A stretch of DNA of 15,717 nucleotides, taken from Chloroflexi bacterium RBG_16_72_14 (GTDB lineage Bacteria > Chloroflexota > Limnocylindria > Limnocylindrales > CSP1-4). Shown here in pieces: positions 1 to 6,513 of this stretch. The notes under the pieces are model-generated. The model worked only from the letters and a program-made list of their open reading frames with translations, did no database searches and was not told where the DNA came from. The stretch lies in NCBI GenBank assembly GCA_001797035.1, contig MGOE01000076.1, positions 20,570 through 36,286 on the forward strand, read 5' to 3'. The first letter of the stretch is position 1, and every line of letters starts with the position of its first letter. The position numbers and the translations under genes are program-made.

Positions 1-2
1 CC

Positions 3-353
3 GACGCGGCGGCCGGCCGGGTGCAGGCGACGCTGCAGACCCTGACCACCCGGCCACGGCTCCACACGGCCCTGGTCGGCATCCCGGAGTTCAAGTCCGC
101 AGATGCCCTCGGGTTTCCGCTGGCCCGCCGCGGGGTCACGACCTGGGCCCCGGGCACGCCGGAGTTCCGGGTGGTCATGCAGCTCGTGATCGTGTGCGAC
201 CCCCTGTTCGAGGAGGTGGCGGGACTGCGCTGCGGCGGTGCGGCCGAGGGCGCCTGGCTCGGGGCGCAGGACCGGCCGTGGCATCTCATCGACCGCTTCG
301 ACGCCGGCCCGCGTCGCGTGCTGAGCGTCTACGCGATCGGCGACGAGCAGTAG
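3..353 (+). CDS. C-terminal part of an unrecognised protein (5' end outside the window)
   Basis: The frame is open from the first bases of the window to a TAG at 351-353, so this is probably the last ~116 residues of a longer gene. A GTG at 21 could be an internal start, but no Shine-Dalgarno sequence precedes it and the frame is also open upstream of it. Third codon positions are almost all G or C, as expected for a real gene in this genome. The residues show mixed hydrophobic and charged segments (for example VVMQLVIVCDPLFEEV) and no signal peptide, membrane span or motif I can name. It is the only plus-strand gene in the window and converges on the XRE regulator. I do not recognise the family and assign no function. 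Confidence 0.55.
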   Translation, partial: DAAAGRVQATLQTLTTRPRLHTALVGIPEFKSADALGFPLARRGVTTWAPGTPEFRVVMQLVIVCDPLFEEVAGLRCGGAAEGAWLGAQDRPWHLIDRFDAGPRRVLSVYAIGDEQ

Positions 354-373
354 CTGGCGGACGGGCCACGGGC

Positions 374-417
374 GCCGGGACAAGCCGGAGCCGCCGGGAC
401 AAGCCGGAGCCGCCGGA
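374..417. repeat. 19-bp tandem direct repeat, about 2.3 copies
   Basis: The 19-mer GCCGGGACAAGCCGGAGCC occurs exactly at 374-392 and again at 393-411, followed by a 6-base partial third copy (412-417). It starts about 20 bases after the stop codon of the left-edge plus-strand gene, in the non-coding space between two convergent genes. Its function is unknown; replication slippage is the simplest origin. Confidence 0.85.
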
Positions 418-420
418 CAT

Positions 421-452
421 GCGAACGCCGGCCCCTGCAGGCCGGCGTTCGC
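421..452. terminator. Perfect 13-bp hairpin between convergent genes, probable bidirectional terminator
   Basis: GCGAACGCCGGCC (421-433) is the exact reverse complement of 440-452, with a 6-base loop. It lies about 70 bases past the stop of the plus-strand gene (353) and about 55 bases past the stop of the minus-strand XRE gene (506), where one terminator can serve both transcripts. No T-run follows on either strand, so it is not a classic intrinsic terminator. In high-GC bacteria, stem-loops without a U-tail are often proposed to terminate or to protect 3' ends. Perfect symmetry and position support the call; activity is inferred. Confidence 0.6.
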
Positions 453-505
453 TGTCCCCGAGACCCGAACGTGGAGGGACGTTCAGGTCGTGCCCTGGAA
501 GTGTT

Positions 506-1069
506 CTATGGTCGGCCCGGTGTCCGGGTCGGAGGGCGGACCGGCCCGCGCGGCGCCCCGTAACGGGGCGGCGGCGGCACCGTGCGGACCACCGACGGCG
601 AGGCCATTGTCGCGGGTCCCGCGGCGGGCCGTCCGTACACGCCGCCGTTGGCCGGGCCGCCAGCAGAGCCAGAACCCACGCCCGCCTCGGACCCGCCGAT
701 CGGCGAGTAGGAGCGACCGAAGCGCCGGACGCGGACGGCCAGGTAGTACTCCATGATCTGGCGAACCTGCGGCTCTGAGAGCGCCTCGTCGGCTCGGAGC
801 GCGTACTCGACGCGCGCGGTCGGGTTCTGGGGGCCGACCGACACGACGCCGAGCGCGACGGACGTGTCCGAGTCGTCGCGGATCTCGCGGAGTCCGCGTG
901 CGAGCTTGGTCGCGGTCCCGAGCGAGGGCATCCGATCGCCCCGGATCAGCCGGGAGATCGTCGAATGGTCGACGCCCGACTGCTGTGCCAGCTGGCGCTG
1001 CGACATCTTCTTGGCCTTGAGCTGGGCCCGCAGCCACTCGTTGAATGCGCGGCCGTTCTGGGTCGTCAT
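506..1069 (-). CDS. XRE-family helix-turn-helix DNA-binding protein with a disordered Gly/Pro-rich tail
   Basis: This 187-residue protein is probably a transcriptional regulator. Residues ~8-55 form a Cro/C1-type helix-turn-helix: a first helix (FNEWLRAQLKAK), then MSQRQLAQQSGVDHSTISRL as the HTH core, then GDRMPSLGTATKLARGL. Residues ~85-115 include a likely helix (LSEPQVRQIMEYYLAVR). The last ~70 residues are rich in Gly, Pro, Ala and Arg and look disordered. I chose the ATG at 1069 because the HTH begins right after it and AAGG lies about 6 bases upstream; an in-frame extension to 1186 has no family similarity. The gene stands alone behind a 223-base gap, so it probably has its own promoter. 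Its ligand and target are not visible. XRE proteins also serve as antitoxins or phage repressors, but no toxin or phage gene is adjacent. Confidence 0.8.
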   Translation of the reverse strand: MTTQNGRAFNEWLRAQLKAKKMSQRQLAQQSGVDHSTISRLIRGDRMPSLGTATKLARGLREIRDDSDTSVALGVVSVGPQNPTARVEYALRADEALSEPQVRQIMEYYLAVRVRRFGRSYSPIGGSEAGVGSGSAGGPANGGVYGRPAAGPATMASPSVVRTVPPPPRYGAPRGPVRPPTRTPGRP

Positions 1070-1292
1070 GCTTCGCCTTGGGCTGGGCTCCCGCGATCCA
1101 TGCGCGGGATCACCTGCAGTGTCCTCAACCGACCTTGCAGGCCCAATCACCCGTTGGTACTCAAGGGCGTTGCGTTCCTGCCCCAATCGGCATGACGTCT
1201 GGTACGGTTCCGGGCGGTCTGCGGATGACCCGATCGGGGGGTGGGGTCCCGGTGCCCGCTGGCGACACCCGCGAGAGGGCCCTCCGGCGTGC
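1070..1292 (-). other. Intergenic region upstream of the XRE gene, downstream of the UPF0104 gene
   Basis: This 223-base stretch holds no convincing gene. It contains a 7-bp inverted repeat, TCCCGCG with CGCGGGA, at about 1090-1110, just upstream of the XRE start and within its likely leader. Such a palindrome could be an operator for autoregulation or a leader hairpin. I found no convincing -35/-10 pair. Confidence 0.4.
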
Positions 1293-2432
1293 TCAGGCAG
1301 CCGGTGCGGGCGCCTCGGGGAGCGACAGGCCCTCGCCGCGGCGCTTCCCGGACACCACGTACAGCATCGACCCGATCACGATGATCGAGAACACGCTGAT
1401 CACGCGGTCCAGCACCGCGATCGTCGTCGCCTCTGTCAGCGGCACCCCGTACGCGGCCACCAGCACGCCCACGACGCCCAGCTCCACGATGCCCAGCCCG
1501 GCGGGGCTCAGCGGCACGGCGGTGAGCAGCGAGCCGATGAGCGCGACGAAGAACGCCCCGGAGATCCCCAGCGACACGTCCGGCAGCCCGAGCGCCTGGA
1601 CGACCAGCCACAGGCGCATGCCCTCCGTGGCCCAGATGAGCACGGTGAGCACGACGAGCGGCGGCAGCGAGCGAGCGCCCACGGCGCCGAACACGCCCTG
1701 CTCGAACTTGTCGTACAGCTCGATGACCCGGGCGGGCAGCGGCAGCCGGTCCAGGATCCGCCGCCCGAAGCTGCGCATCGTGAGCAGCATCGCCGCCAGC
1801 AGCACGACGACGCCCACGCCCAGCGCGGCCACGAACTGGATCTCCGGCGGGAACCCGGTGCGGAAGCTCCAGAACCCGGCCGCGAGACCGAGGATCGCGA
1901 TCGCGAACAGGTCCAGGATCCGCTCGATGAACACCGTCCCGAACGTCCGCGAGAGCGAGACCGTCGAGTTGATCTTGAGCAGGTACGCCCGGTACACGTC
2001 ACCGAGCTTGGCCGGCACCAGGCAGTTGACCAGCCAGGACAGGAACAGGATCTCGGTGGCGTCCTTCGGGGCCACCCGGAACCCGGTGCCGCGCAGGAGC
2101 ATCGCCCAGCGGACGCCGCGCAGCGGGAAGCCCGCGTAGAACACCAGGAAGCCCGCCAGCAGGAGCAGCTTGTCCGCGCGCGCGACGCTCCCCGCGAGCT
2201 CGCCGAAGTCCACGTTGAGCGCGACGCGGAAGATGAGGACCAGCAGGATGATCGGCAGCGCGATCGACAGGATCGTCCGCGGCTGGCGCAGCCGCCTGCC
2301 GAGCGAGACCTGGTCGGTGGTCACCTCGCCGTCGCCGGCGGCCGGCGACCCGGCGGGGATCGGCGTAGGCGTGGCGGCAGGCGGCGGGAGGGCGGTGGAG
2401 GCGGCGTCGGTCACGGGCGGCTGCTCACTCAT
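1293..2432 (-). CDS. UPF0104 / YbhN-type multi-pass membrane protein (lysylphosphatidylglycerol synthetase-like TM domain)
   Basis: The 379-residue protein belongs to the flippase-like family (AglD/YbhN, UPF0104) related to the membrane half of MprF. After a Pro/Ala-rich cytoplasmic N-terminus (~1-48), hydrophobic segments lie near residues 53-73, 88-106, 125-141, 165-190, 197-218, 255-281, 289-307, 310-330 and 337-361. Family hallmarks are visible: an RW-x-x-LLRG segment (108-115), NCLVPAKLGDVYRAYLLK (136-153), ER-x-LD (170-174) and PLSPAGLGIVELG (307-319). The aminoacyl-transferase half of MprF is absent. Members are thought to move or help modify lipid-linked substrates, but the substrate here is unknown. 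The ATG at 2432 overlaps the stop of the PHP gene by four bases (ATGA), so the two are translationally coupled. An in-frame upstream extension runs through the PHP gene and is not real. Confidence 0.82.
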   Translation of the reverse strand: MSEQPPVTDAASTALPPPAATPTPIPAGSPAAGDGEVTTDQVSLGRRLRQPRTILSIALPIILLVLIFRVALNVDFGELAGSVARADKLLLLAGFLVFYAGFPLRGVRWAMLLRGTGFRVAPKDATEILFLSWLVNCLVPAKLGDVYRAYLLKINSTVSLSRTFGTVFIERILDLFAIAILGLAAGFWSFRTGFPPEIQFVAALGVGVVVLLAAMLLTMRSFGRRILDRLPLPARVIELYDKFEQGVFGAVGARSLPPLVVLTVLIWATEGMRLWLVVQALGLPDVSLGISGAFFVALIGSLLTAVPLSPAGLGIVELGVVGVLVAAYGVPLTEATTIAVLDRVISVFSIIVIGSMLYVVSGKRRGEGLSLPEAPAPAA

Positions 2433-3136
2433 GCGGGGCCCGCAGATCCGGCAGGCGATCGGGGCACGCGCCGGTTCCCCTTCGCACGGTTCACGAGCTT
2501 GGCGATCGGCGTCAGGCCTCGGACGATATACGATGCCCGGCCCGGCACAAGCTCGACATTGGTCAGGGCCGCCAGCATCCCTTGGGGGGTGGAGGGATCG
2601 CCCTCGACCACCGTGCAGGCGACCCCCACCTCGAGCACGCTGTGGGCGTCGGACACCGCGACGCCCGGCAGCCCGAGCTCGCGGGCGAACGCGGCCGCGC
2701 GCTCGTTGCCGCGCCCGCCGATGACCCGCGCGTTCCAGGCCTCCACCCAGTCCACGAGCGCCCCCATCGCCTCCAGCCGTGGATCGACCAGCATGGACCC
2801 CCGGAACCGGTCGAACGGGTGCGGGATGCCCACCAGGCCGCCCTGCGCCCGAACCTCTGCGATCGTCTCCACCGCCGGCCGCCCGGGCGCCACCGCCCGC
2901 TCCAGGAACAGCGCGATGAGGTCGCCGTCCGCGGTCTTCACCTCTTCGCCGACGATCACGGTGAGGCCCTCCGGTGCTGCCGCCCGCGCCCGCAGCGCCC
3001 CCTCGATCCGGTCGTGATCCGTGATCGCGAGGTGCGTGATCCCGCGCGCCGCCGCCGCCCGCACGACGCTCTCCGGGCCGGCCAGCGAATCGAAGCTCGC
3101 CGAGGTGTGGCAGTGCAGGTCGACGAACGCCCTCAT
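2429..3136 (-). CDS. PHP-domain metal-dependent phosphoesterase
   Basis: The 235-residue protein is a single PHP domain, the fold of histidinol phosphatase and the polymerase proofreading/pyrophosphatase domain. Metal-ligand motifs appear in the usual order: DLHCH (H8, H10), ITDHD (D40, H41), GEE (E64-E65), IPHP (H106), EAWN (E132) and VSDAH (D163, H165). It probably hydrolyses a small phosphoester or nucleotide using a cluster of metal ions in the cytoplasm; the substrate cannot be read from sequence. I chose the ATG at 3136 because AGGAGG sits five bases upstream; the GTG at 3142 overlaps that ribosome site and is unlikely. The 3' end overlaps the following membrane-protein gene in an ATGA arrangement, suggesting a shared role. 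The last ~20 residues (RR, PRSPAG) are probably a flexible tail. Confidence 0.85.
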   Translation of the reverse strand: MRAFVDLHCHTSASFDSLAGPESVVRAAAARGITHLAITDHDRIEGALRARAAAPEGLTVIVGEEVKTADGDLIALFLERAVAPGRPAVETIAEVRAQGGLVGIPHPFDRFRGSMLVDPRLEAMGALVDWVEAWNARVIGGRGNERAAAFARELGLPGVAVSDAHSVLEVGVACTVVEGDPSTPQGMLAALTNVELVPGRASYIVRGLTPIAKLVNRAKGNRRVPRSPAGSAGPA

Positions 3137-3291
3137 CCCCACCTCCTGATGAGAGACGCGCCCGCGACCAGCAGGGGCTTGGTCGGTGCTGGAAAGGCTG
3201 GGCGCCGGGGGCTACCGCAGGCGATCTCTGTCCGCAGGACTGGAATCGCCGAGGATGTCCACGGCGCCCGCCCGACCGCGACCACTTGAGC
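3137..3291 (-). other. Intergenic region between mreB and the PHP gene, holding a repeat hairpin
   Basis: These 155 bases separate mreB from the PHP gene. The right part holds the nested palindrome at 3200-3269 described separately. The left end holds the strong ribosome-binding site AGGAGG (about 3142-3147) of the PHP gene. I saw no convincing sigma-70-type promoter. The hairpin could end the mreB transcript or act as a processing site. Confidence 0.5.
3200..3269. repeat. REP-like nested palindrome, third copy of the hairpin core found between atpD and atpC
   Basis: An outer 8-bp inverted repeat (GGGCGCCG at 3200-3207, CGGCGCCC at 3262-3269) encloses an inner imperfect hairpin at 3220-3250. 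In the inner hairpin GGCGAT pairs with ATCGCC and GTCC pairs with GGAC around a GCA loop. The inner core GGACTGGAATCGCC (3237-3250) is identical to the same core in the atpD-atpC gap (6499-6512), and GGCGATCTC (3220-3228) is also shared. Sequence sharing between two unrelated gaps, plus the palindrome, marks it as a member of a small repeat family. Confidence 0.75.
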
Positions 3292-4290
3292 TCAGATCTG
3301 CTGCACGAGGGACTTCTTGAAGAAGTCGAAATGCTCGAGGGCGAGGCCGGTGCCGAGTGCCACACAGTTGAGCGAGTTCTCGGCGACGTGGCAGGGGACG
3401 CCGGTGACCTGGGTCAGCAGCTTGTCGATGTTGCGCAGCAGGCTCCCGCCGCCGGACATCACCATGCCCTTGTCGATGATGTCGGAGGAGAGCTCTGGCG
3501 GCGTCTGCTCGAGGACCGTGCGGACCGCGGCGACCAGCTGCTGGAGCGGCACCTCGATCGCCTCCATCACCTCGGAGGACGTGATCGGGATCGTACGCGG
3601 CAGGCCGGCGATCAGGTCGCGGCCCCGGACCTCCATCGTTAGCTCGCGCTCCAGCGGCAGGGCGGTCCCGATCTGGATCTTGACCTCCTCCGCCGTCCGC
3701 TCGCCGACCATCAGGTTGTACTTCTTGCGGATGTACGAGGTGATCGACTCGTCGAACTTGTTGCCGCCCACGCGCAGGCTGTTGAACACGACGATGCCGC
3801 CCAGGGCGATGACCGCGATCTCGGACGTGCCGCCACCGATGTCGATGATCATGTTCCCGGACGGCCCGCTGATCGGCACGTTGGCGCCGATCGCGGCGGC
3901 CAGGGGCTCCTCGATCAGGAACGCGTCCTTGGCGCCCGCCTTGAGGGCCGCGTCGCGGACGGCGCGCTTCTCGACGGACGTCACGCCCGCCGGCACGGAG
4001 ATCATGACCTCCGGCCGCGAGAACCCGATCCTGCCCTTCATCGCCTTGCCGATGAAGAACCGCAGCATGGCTTCGGTGATCACGTAGTCGGCGATCACGC
4101 CGTCCTTCATCGGGCGGATGGCCTGGATGTTGCCGGGCGTGCGCCCGATCATCTCCCGGGCCTCCTCGCCGACGGCGACGATGCGGTTGTCCTCTCCGAC
4201 CGCGACGACGGAGGGCTCCGTGATCACGATGCCCTTGCCCTTGACGTAGACGATGACGTTCGCGGTACCGAGGTCGATCCCAATCTTCAT
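3292..4290 (-). CDS. mreB: Rod shape-determining actin-like protein MreB/Mbl
   Basis: The 332-residue protein is a bacterial actin homologue of usual family length. It polymerises on the inner face of the membrane and guides the elongation machinery for peptidoglycan. ATP-binding motifs are present: phosphate-1 IGIDLGTAN (3-11), the catalytic region LIEEPLAAAIGA (125-136), phosphate-2 MIIDIGGGTSEIAV (147-160) and adenosine GMVMSGGGSLL (275-285). The ATG at 4290 starts exactly at the family N-terminus. Upstream, GGAG lies 16 bases away, too far for a normal ribosome site, so this gene may be poorly served by Shine-Dalgarno pairing or leaderless (TACAGT ends ten bases before the ATG). mreC and mreD are not in the window. 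In Bacillus subtilis the gene at the matching place, downstream of atp and murAA, is the paralogue mbl, so this could equally be called mbl. Confidence 0.95.
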   Translation of the reverse strand: MKIGIDLGTANVIVYVKGKGIVITEPSVVAVGEDNRIVAVGEEAREMIGRTPGNIQAIRPMKDGVIADYVITEAMLRFFIGKAMKGRIGFSRPEVMISVPAGVTSVEKRAVRDAALKAGAKDAFLIEEPLAAAIGANVPISGPSGNMIIDIGGGTSEIAVIALGGIVVFNSLRVGGNKFDESITSYIRKKYNLMVGERTAEEVKIQIGTALPLERELTMEVRGRDLIAGLPRTIPITSSEVMEAIEVPLQQLVAAVRTVLEQTPPELSSDIIDKGMVMSGGGSLLRNIDKLLTQVTGVPCHVAENSLNCVALGTGLALEHFDFFKKSLVQQI

Positions 4291-4378
4291 GACGGCGGTG
4301 ACTGTACTCCAGGAGGCGCACCGGACCCGCTGTGGGGATCCCGGGAGCGCGGGGAAGGAAGGGGCGGCGGGGCGACCG

Positions 4379-5710
4379 TCAAGCCGGCTCGGCCGAACGG
4401 GTGATGCTCGCCCCCAGCTGCTGGAACTTGCGGTCGATGTTCTCATACCCCCGGTGAACGTGGTGCGCGCCGTGGATCAGCGAGGCACCGTCCGCCGCCA
4501 GGGCGGCCAGGATCAGCGAGGCCCCCGCCCGGAGGTCACCGATGGACGCCTCCGCGCCGTGGAGCCTGGCCGGCCCGTGGATCGACGCATGGTGGGCGTC
4601 CTCGATGTCGATCCGGGCGCCCAGCTTGCGCAGCTCGGACAGCCACTCGATCCGGTCCTCGAAGATCGCCTCGTGGACGCGTGACGTGCCGCTGGCCTGG
4701 GTCAGCAGGACGCAGGTCGGGGGCTGGATGTCCGTCGCGAGGCCCGGGTACGGGGCGGTCTCGATGTCGCAGGCGCGGAGGTCGCCCGTTCGCAGCCCCG
4801 TCGCGTCCAGCTCGATCGAGGTGGTCCCGCAGGCCACCGGCACCCCGACCCGGCCGAAGATCTCGACCAGCGCCCCCACCTGCTCGCAGGCCGCGTTCTC
4901 GAGCGTCAGCCGCCCGCCGGTCACGGCACCCGCGACGAGGAACGTCCCGGTCTCGATCCGGTCCGGCATCGCGGCATGGTCGGCGCCACGGAGGCGCTTG
5001 CGACCGTGGACCTCGATCGTGTCCGGGGCCGTCCGCTCCACCTCGGCGCCCATCTTGCGCAGGAACGCGATCAGGTCGTCGATCTCCGGCTCCTGCGCCG
5101 CCGGCCGGATGACCGTGTGGCCCTCGGCCAGGGTCGCCGCGAGCATCGCGTTCTCGGTGCCCATGACGGTGACCTGCGGGAACGTGACCTCGCCGCCGCG
5201 GAGCCGGCCCGGCGCCTGCGCGAAGTAGTAGCCGTTGCGGTACTGGATCTCGGCGCCCAGGGCCCGCATCGCGTCCACGTGGAGGTTCACGGGCCGACGG
5301 CCGATCCGGTCGCCGCCCGGGTTGCTGATGATCACCCGGCCGAAGCGCGACAGGAGCGGGCCCAGCAGGATGAACGAGGCCCGCATCTTGGCGGCCGCCT
5401 CGAGCGGGACGAACAGCCAGTCCACGTCGCCCGATGCGACCTCGTAGACGCCGTCGCCCGGGTGGTCCACCACCACGCCGAGATCGGTCAGCGTCTCGGC
5501 CATGACCCGGACGTCCTCGATCTCGGGCATGTTCTCGAACCGGCAGCGCTCGCCGGTCAGGGTGGCGGCGGCGAGGAGCTTGAGGGCGGCGTTCTTGGCG
5601 CCGCTGACGTGGACGGTCCCCCGGAGCGGCCGGCCTCCCTCGATCCGGAACGCCTCCGGCCGGGGCGGCTCGGGGTGGTACTCCCAGTGAAACGGTCGAG
5701 CGTCAGCCAC
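4379..5710 (-). CDS. murA: UDP-N-acetylglucosamine 1-carboxyvinyltransferase MurA, Cys-to-Asp active-site variant
   Basis: MurA transfers enolpyruvate from PEP to UDP-GlcNAc, the first committed step of peptidoglycan synthesis, in the cytoplasm. The 443-residue protein carries the family hallmarks: SGAKNAALKLL (K39, N40), KMRASFILLGPLL (R110), NPGGDRIGRRPVNLH (131-145), PYPGLATDIQP with the general base D327, and GDLRAGASL (R394). The loop residue that is Cys115 in E. coli is Asp134 here. The same natural substitution in Mycobacterium tuberculosis and Chlamydia leaves the enzyme active but prevents fosfomycin alkylation. About 20 residues precede the usual N-terminus. An in-frame TAG ends just before 5716, leaving only TTG at 5716 or GTG at 5710 as starts; I prefer GTG because AGG lies eight bases upstream. 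The gene lies about 100 bases after atpC and 88 before mreB. Confidence 0.95.
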   Translation of the reverse strand: MADARPFHWEYHPEPPRPEAFRIEGGRPLRGTVHVSGAKNAALKLLAAATLTGERCRFENMPEIEDVRVMAETLTDLGVVVDHPGDGVYEVASGDVDWLFVPLEAAAKMRASFILLGPLLSRFGRVIISNPGGDRIGRRPVNLHVDAMRALGAEIQYRNGYYFAQAPGRLRGGEVTFPQVTVMGTENAMLAATLAEGHTVIRPAAQEPEIDDLIAFLRKMGAEVERTAPDTIEVHGRKRLRGADHAAMPDRIETGTFLVAGAVTGGRLTLENAACEQVGALVEIFGRVGVPVACGTTSIELDATGLRTGDLRACDIETAPYPGLATDIQPPTCVLLTQASGTSRVHEAIFEDRIEWLSELRKLGARIDIEDAHHASIHGPARLHGAEASIGDLRAGASLILAALAADGASLIHGAHHVHRGYENIDRKFQQLGASITRSAEPA

Positions 5711-5812
5711 GTTCAAAGCCTACCGGACATGGTGCTGGCAACCTCCACGGCGAACCGCCTCCCGCCCTCCGAGCGCCGAGGCGACGCCCCTGCGAGCCAT
5801 CGGCGCGAGGAT

Positions 5813-6241
5813 TCAGCCGCCGCGCCGCGGGCCCTCGCGGTGCCGGCGCTCCGCGACCCGGATCCTGAGGAGCGCGTGCTGCAGGGCCGCGCGGGCAGAC
5901 GCGAGGTCGGCGCCCTCGTGGTAGCCGCTCTCCAGCGCCCGCTCCGCCTCGCGCCGGGCCTCCTGGGCCCGCTCGAGGTCGATCTCCGACGCAAGGTCCG
6001 CGGTCTCCGCCATCACGACGACCTTGTCCGGCCGCACCTGGAGGAACCCGCCCACGATGGCGAAGCTCTCCTCGGTGCCGCCCTTGCGGATCTTGAGCTC
6101 CCCCACCCCGAGCAACGACACGAGCGGTGTGTGGTGCGGCAGGATCCCGAGCTCGCCCTCGATGCCCGGGACTAACACCATGTCGACGTCATCCTCGTAC
6201 GCCAGCCGTTCCGGCGTCACGATCTCAAGGTGCAGAGGCAT
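5813..6241 (-). CDS. atpC: ATP synthase F1 epsilon subunit
   Basis: The 142-residue protein is the epsilon subunit, part of the central stalk. It links gamma to the c-ring and can inhibit ATP hydrolysis. The N-terminal beta-sandwich is clear: LHLEIVTPERLAYEDDVDMV, then GIEGELGILPHHTPLVSLL, then GFLQVRPDKVVVMAETA. The C-terminal half (about 85-140) is two helices rich in Ala, Arg and Glu, the usual helical hairpin. The ATG at 6241 has GGAAG about 8 bases upstream. It is the last gene of the operon but is separated from atpD by 313 bases instead of the usual few. It may still be on the same transcript, with the inserted repeat lowering its level, or have its own promoter, which I could not identify. 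Confidence 0.93.
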   Translation of the reverse strand: MPLHLEIVTPERLAYEDDVDMVLVPGIEGELGILPHHTPLVSLLGVGELKIRKGGTEESFAIVGGFLQVRPDKVVVMAETADLASEIDLERAQEARREAERALESGYHEGADLASARAALQHALLRIRVAERRHREGPRRGG

Positions 6242-6283
6242 CAGCTCGCTTCCCGTGTGACGGCCGCTTTCGCCTTCCGGCTG

Positions 6284-6321
6284 CCGGGCTGATTCCAGTC
6301 CTTCGGACTGAGATCACCCGG
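6284..6321. repeat. REP-like hairpin, left copy
   Basis: CCGGG (6284-6288) pairs with CCCGG (6317-6321). Inside, GAT pairs with ATC and CAGTCC pairs with GGACTG, sharing the central bases around a TTC loop, with a two-base mismatch (TC against GA) between the two stems. The same interior mismatch occurs in the right copy at 6477-6513. A conserved imperfection of this kind is typical of REP-type hairpins recognised by a protein. Confidence 0.65.
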
Positions 6322-6476
6322 CATCCAGACGGCTACGCGGCCTTCAGTGAATCGCCTCGTGGCCCCCACCCCCATCGACCCGAGACCGGCGTCATGGCGG
6401 CGGCCCGTCCCCGGCATCGCGGCGACGGGGAGGGGTGAGGGAGAAGGCCCAGCCTCCGCGTAGCCGGACGGATCGA

Positions 6477-6513
6477 GGGCGATCTCAGTACCCGAAGGGG
6501 ACTGGAATCGCCC
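6477..6513. repeat. REP-like hairpin, right copy
   Basis: GGGCGAT (6477-6483) pairs with ATCGCCC (6507-6513), then CAGT-A-CCC pairs with GGG-G-ACTG around a GAA loop, with the same two-base interior mismatch as the left copy. It lies in inverse orientation to 6284-6321, so the pair resembles a BIME. Its core GGACTGGAATCGCC is identical to the copy between mreB and the PHP gene. Confidence 0.65.

Noticed and set aside
483..1037. An alternative reading frame for the tail of the XRE protein, implying a frameshift
   Set aside because: The chosen frame stays open with consistent G/C third positions and a plausible disordered tail, and the other frame matches nothing.
753..3017. A long plus-strand open frame opposite the XRE, UPF0104 and PHP genes
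   Set aside because: The minus-strand genes have clear motifs and ribosome sites, while this frame is repetitive Arg/His/Glu-rich sequence and a shadow.
1293..3365. A 690-codon minus-strand frame that could be read as a larger fusion with the UPF0104 protein
   Set aside because: The upstream 311 codons run out of frame through the PHP gene and have no family similarity. The ATGA overlap marks the real start at 2432.
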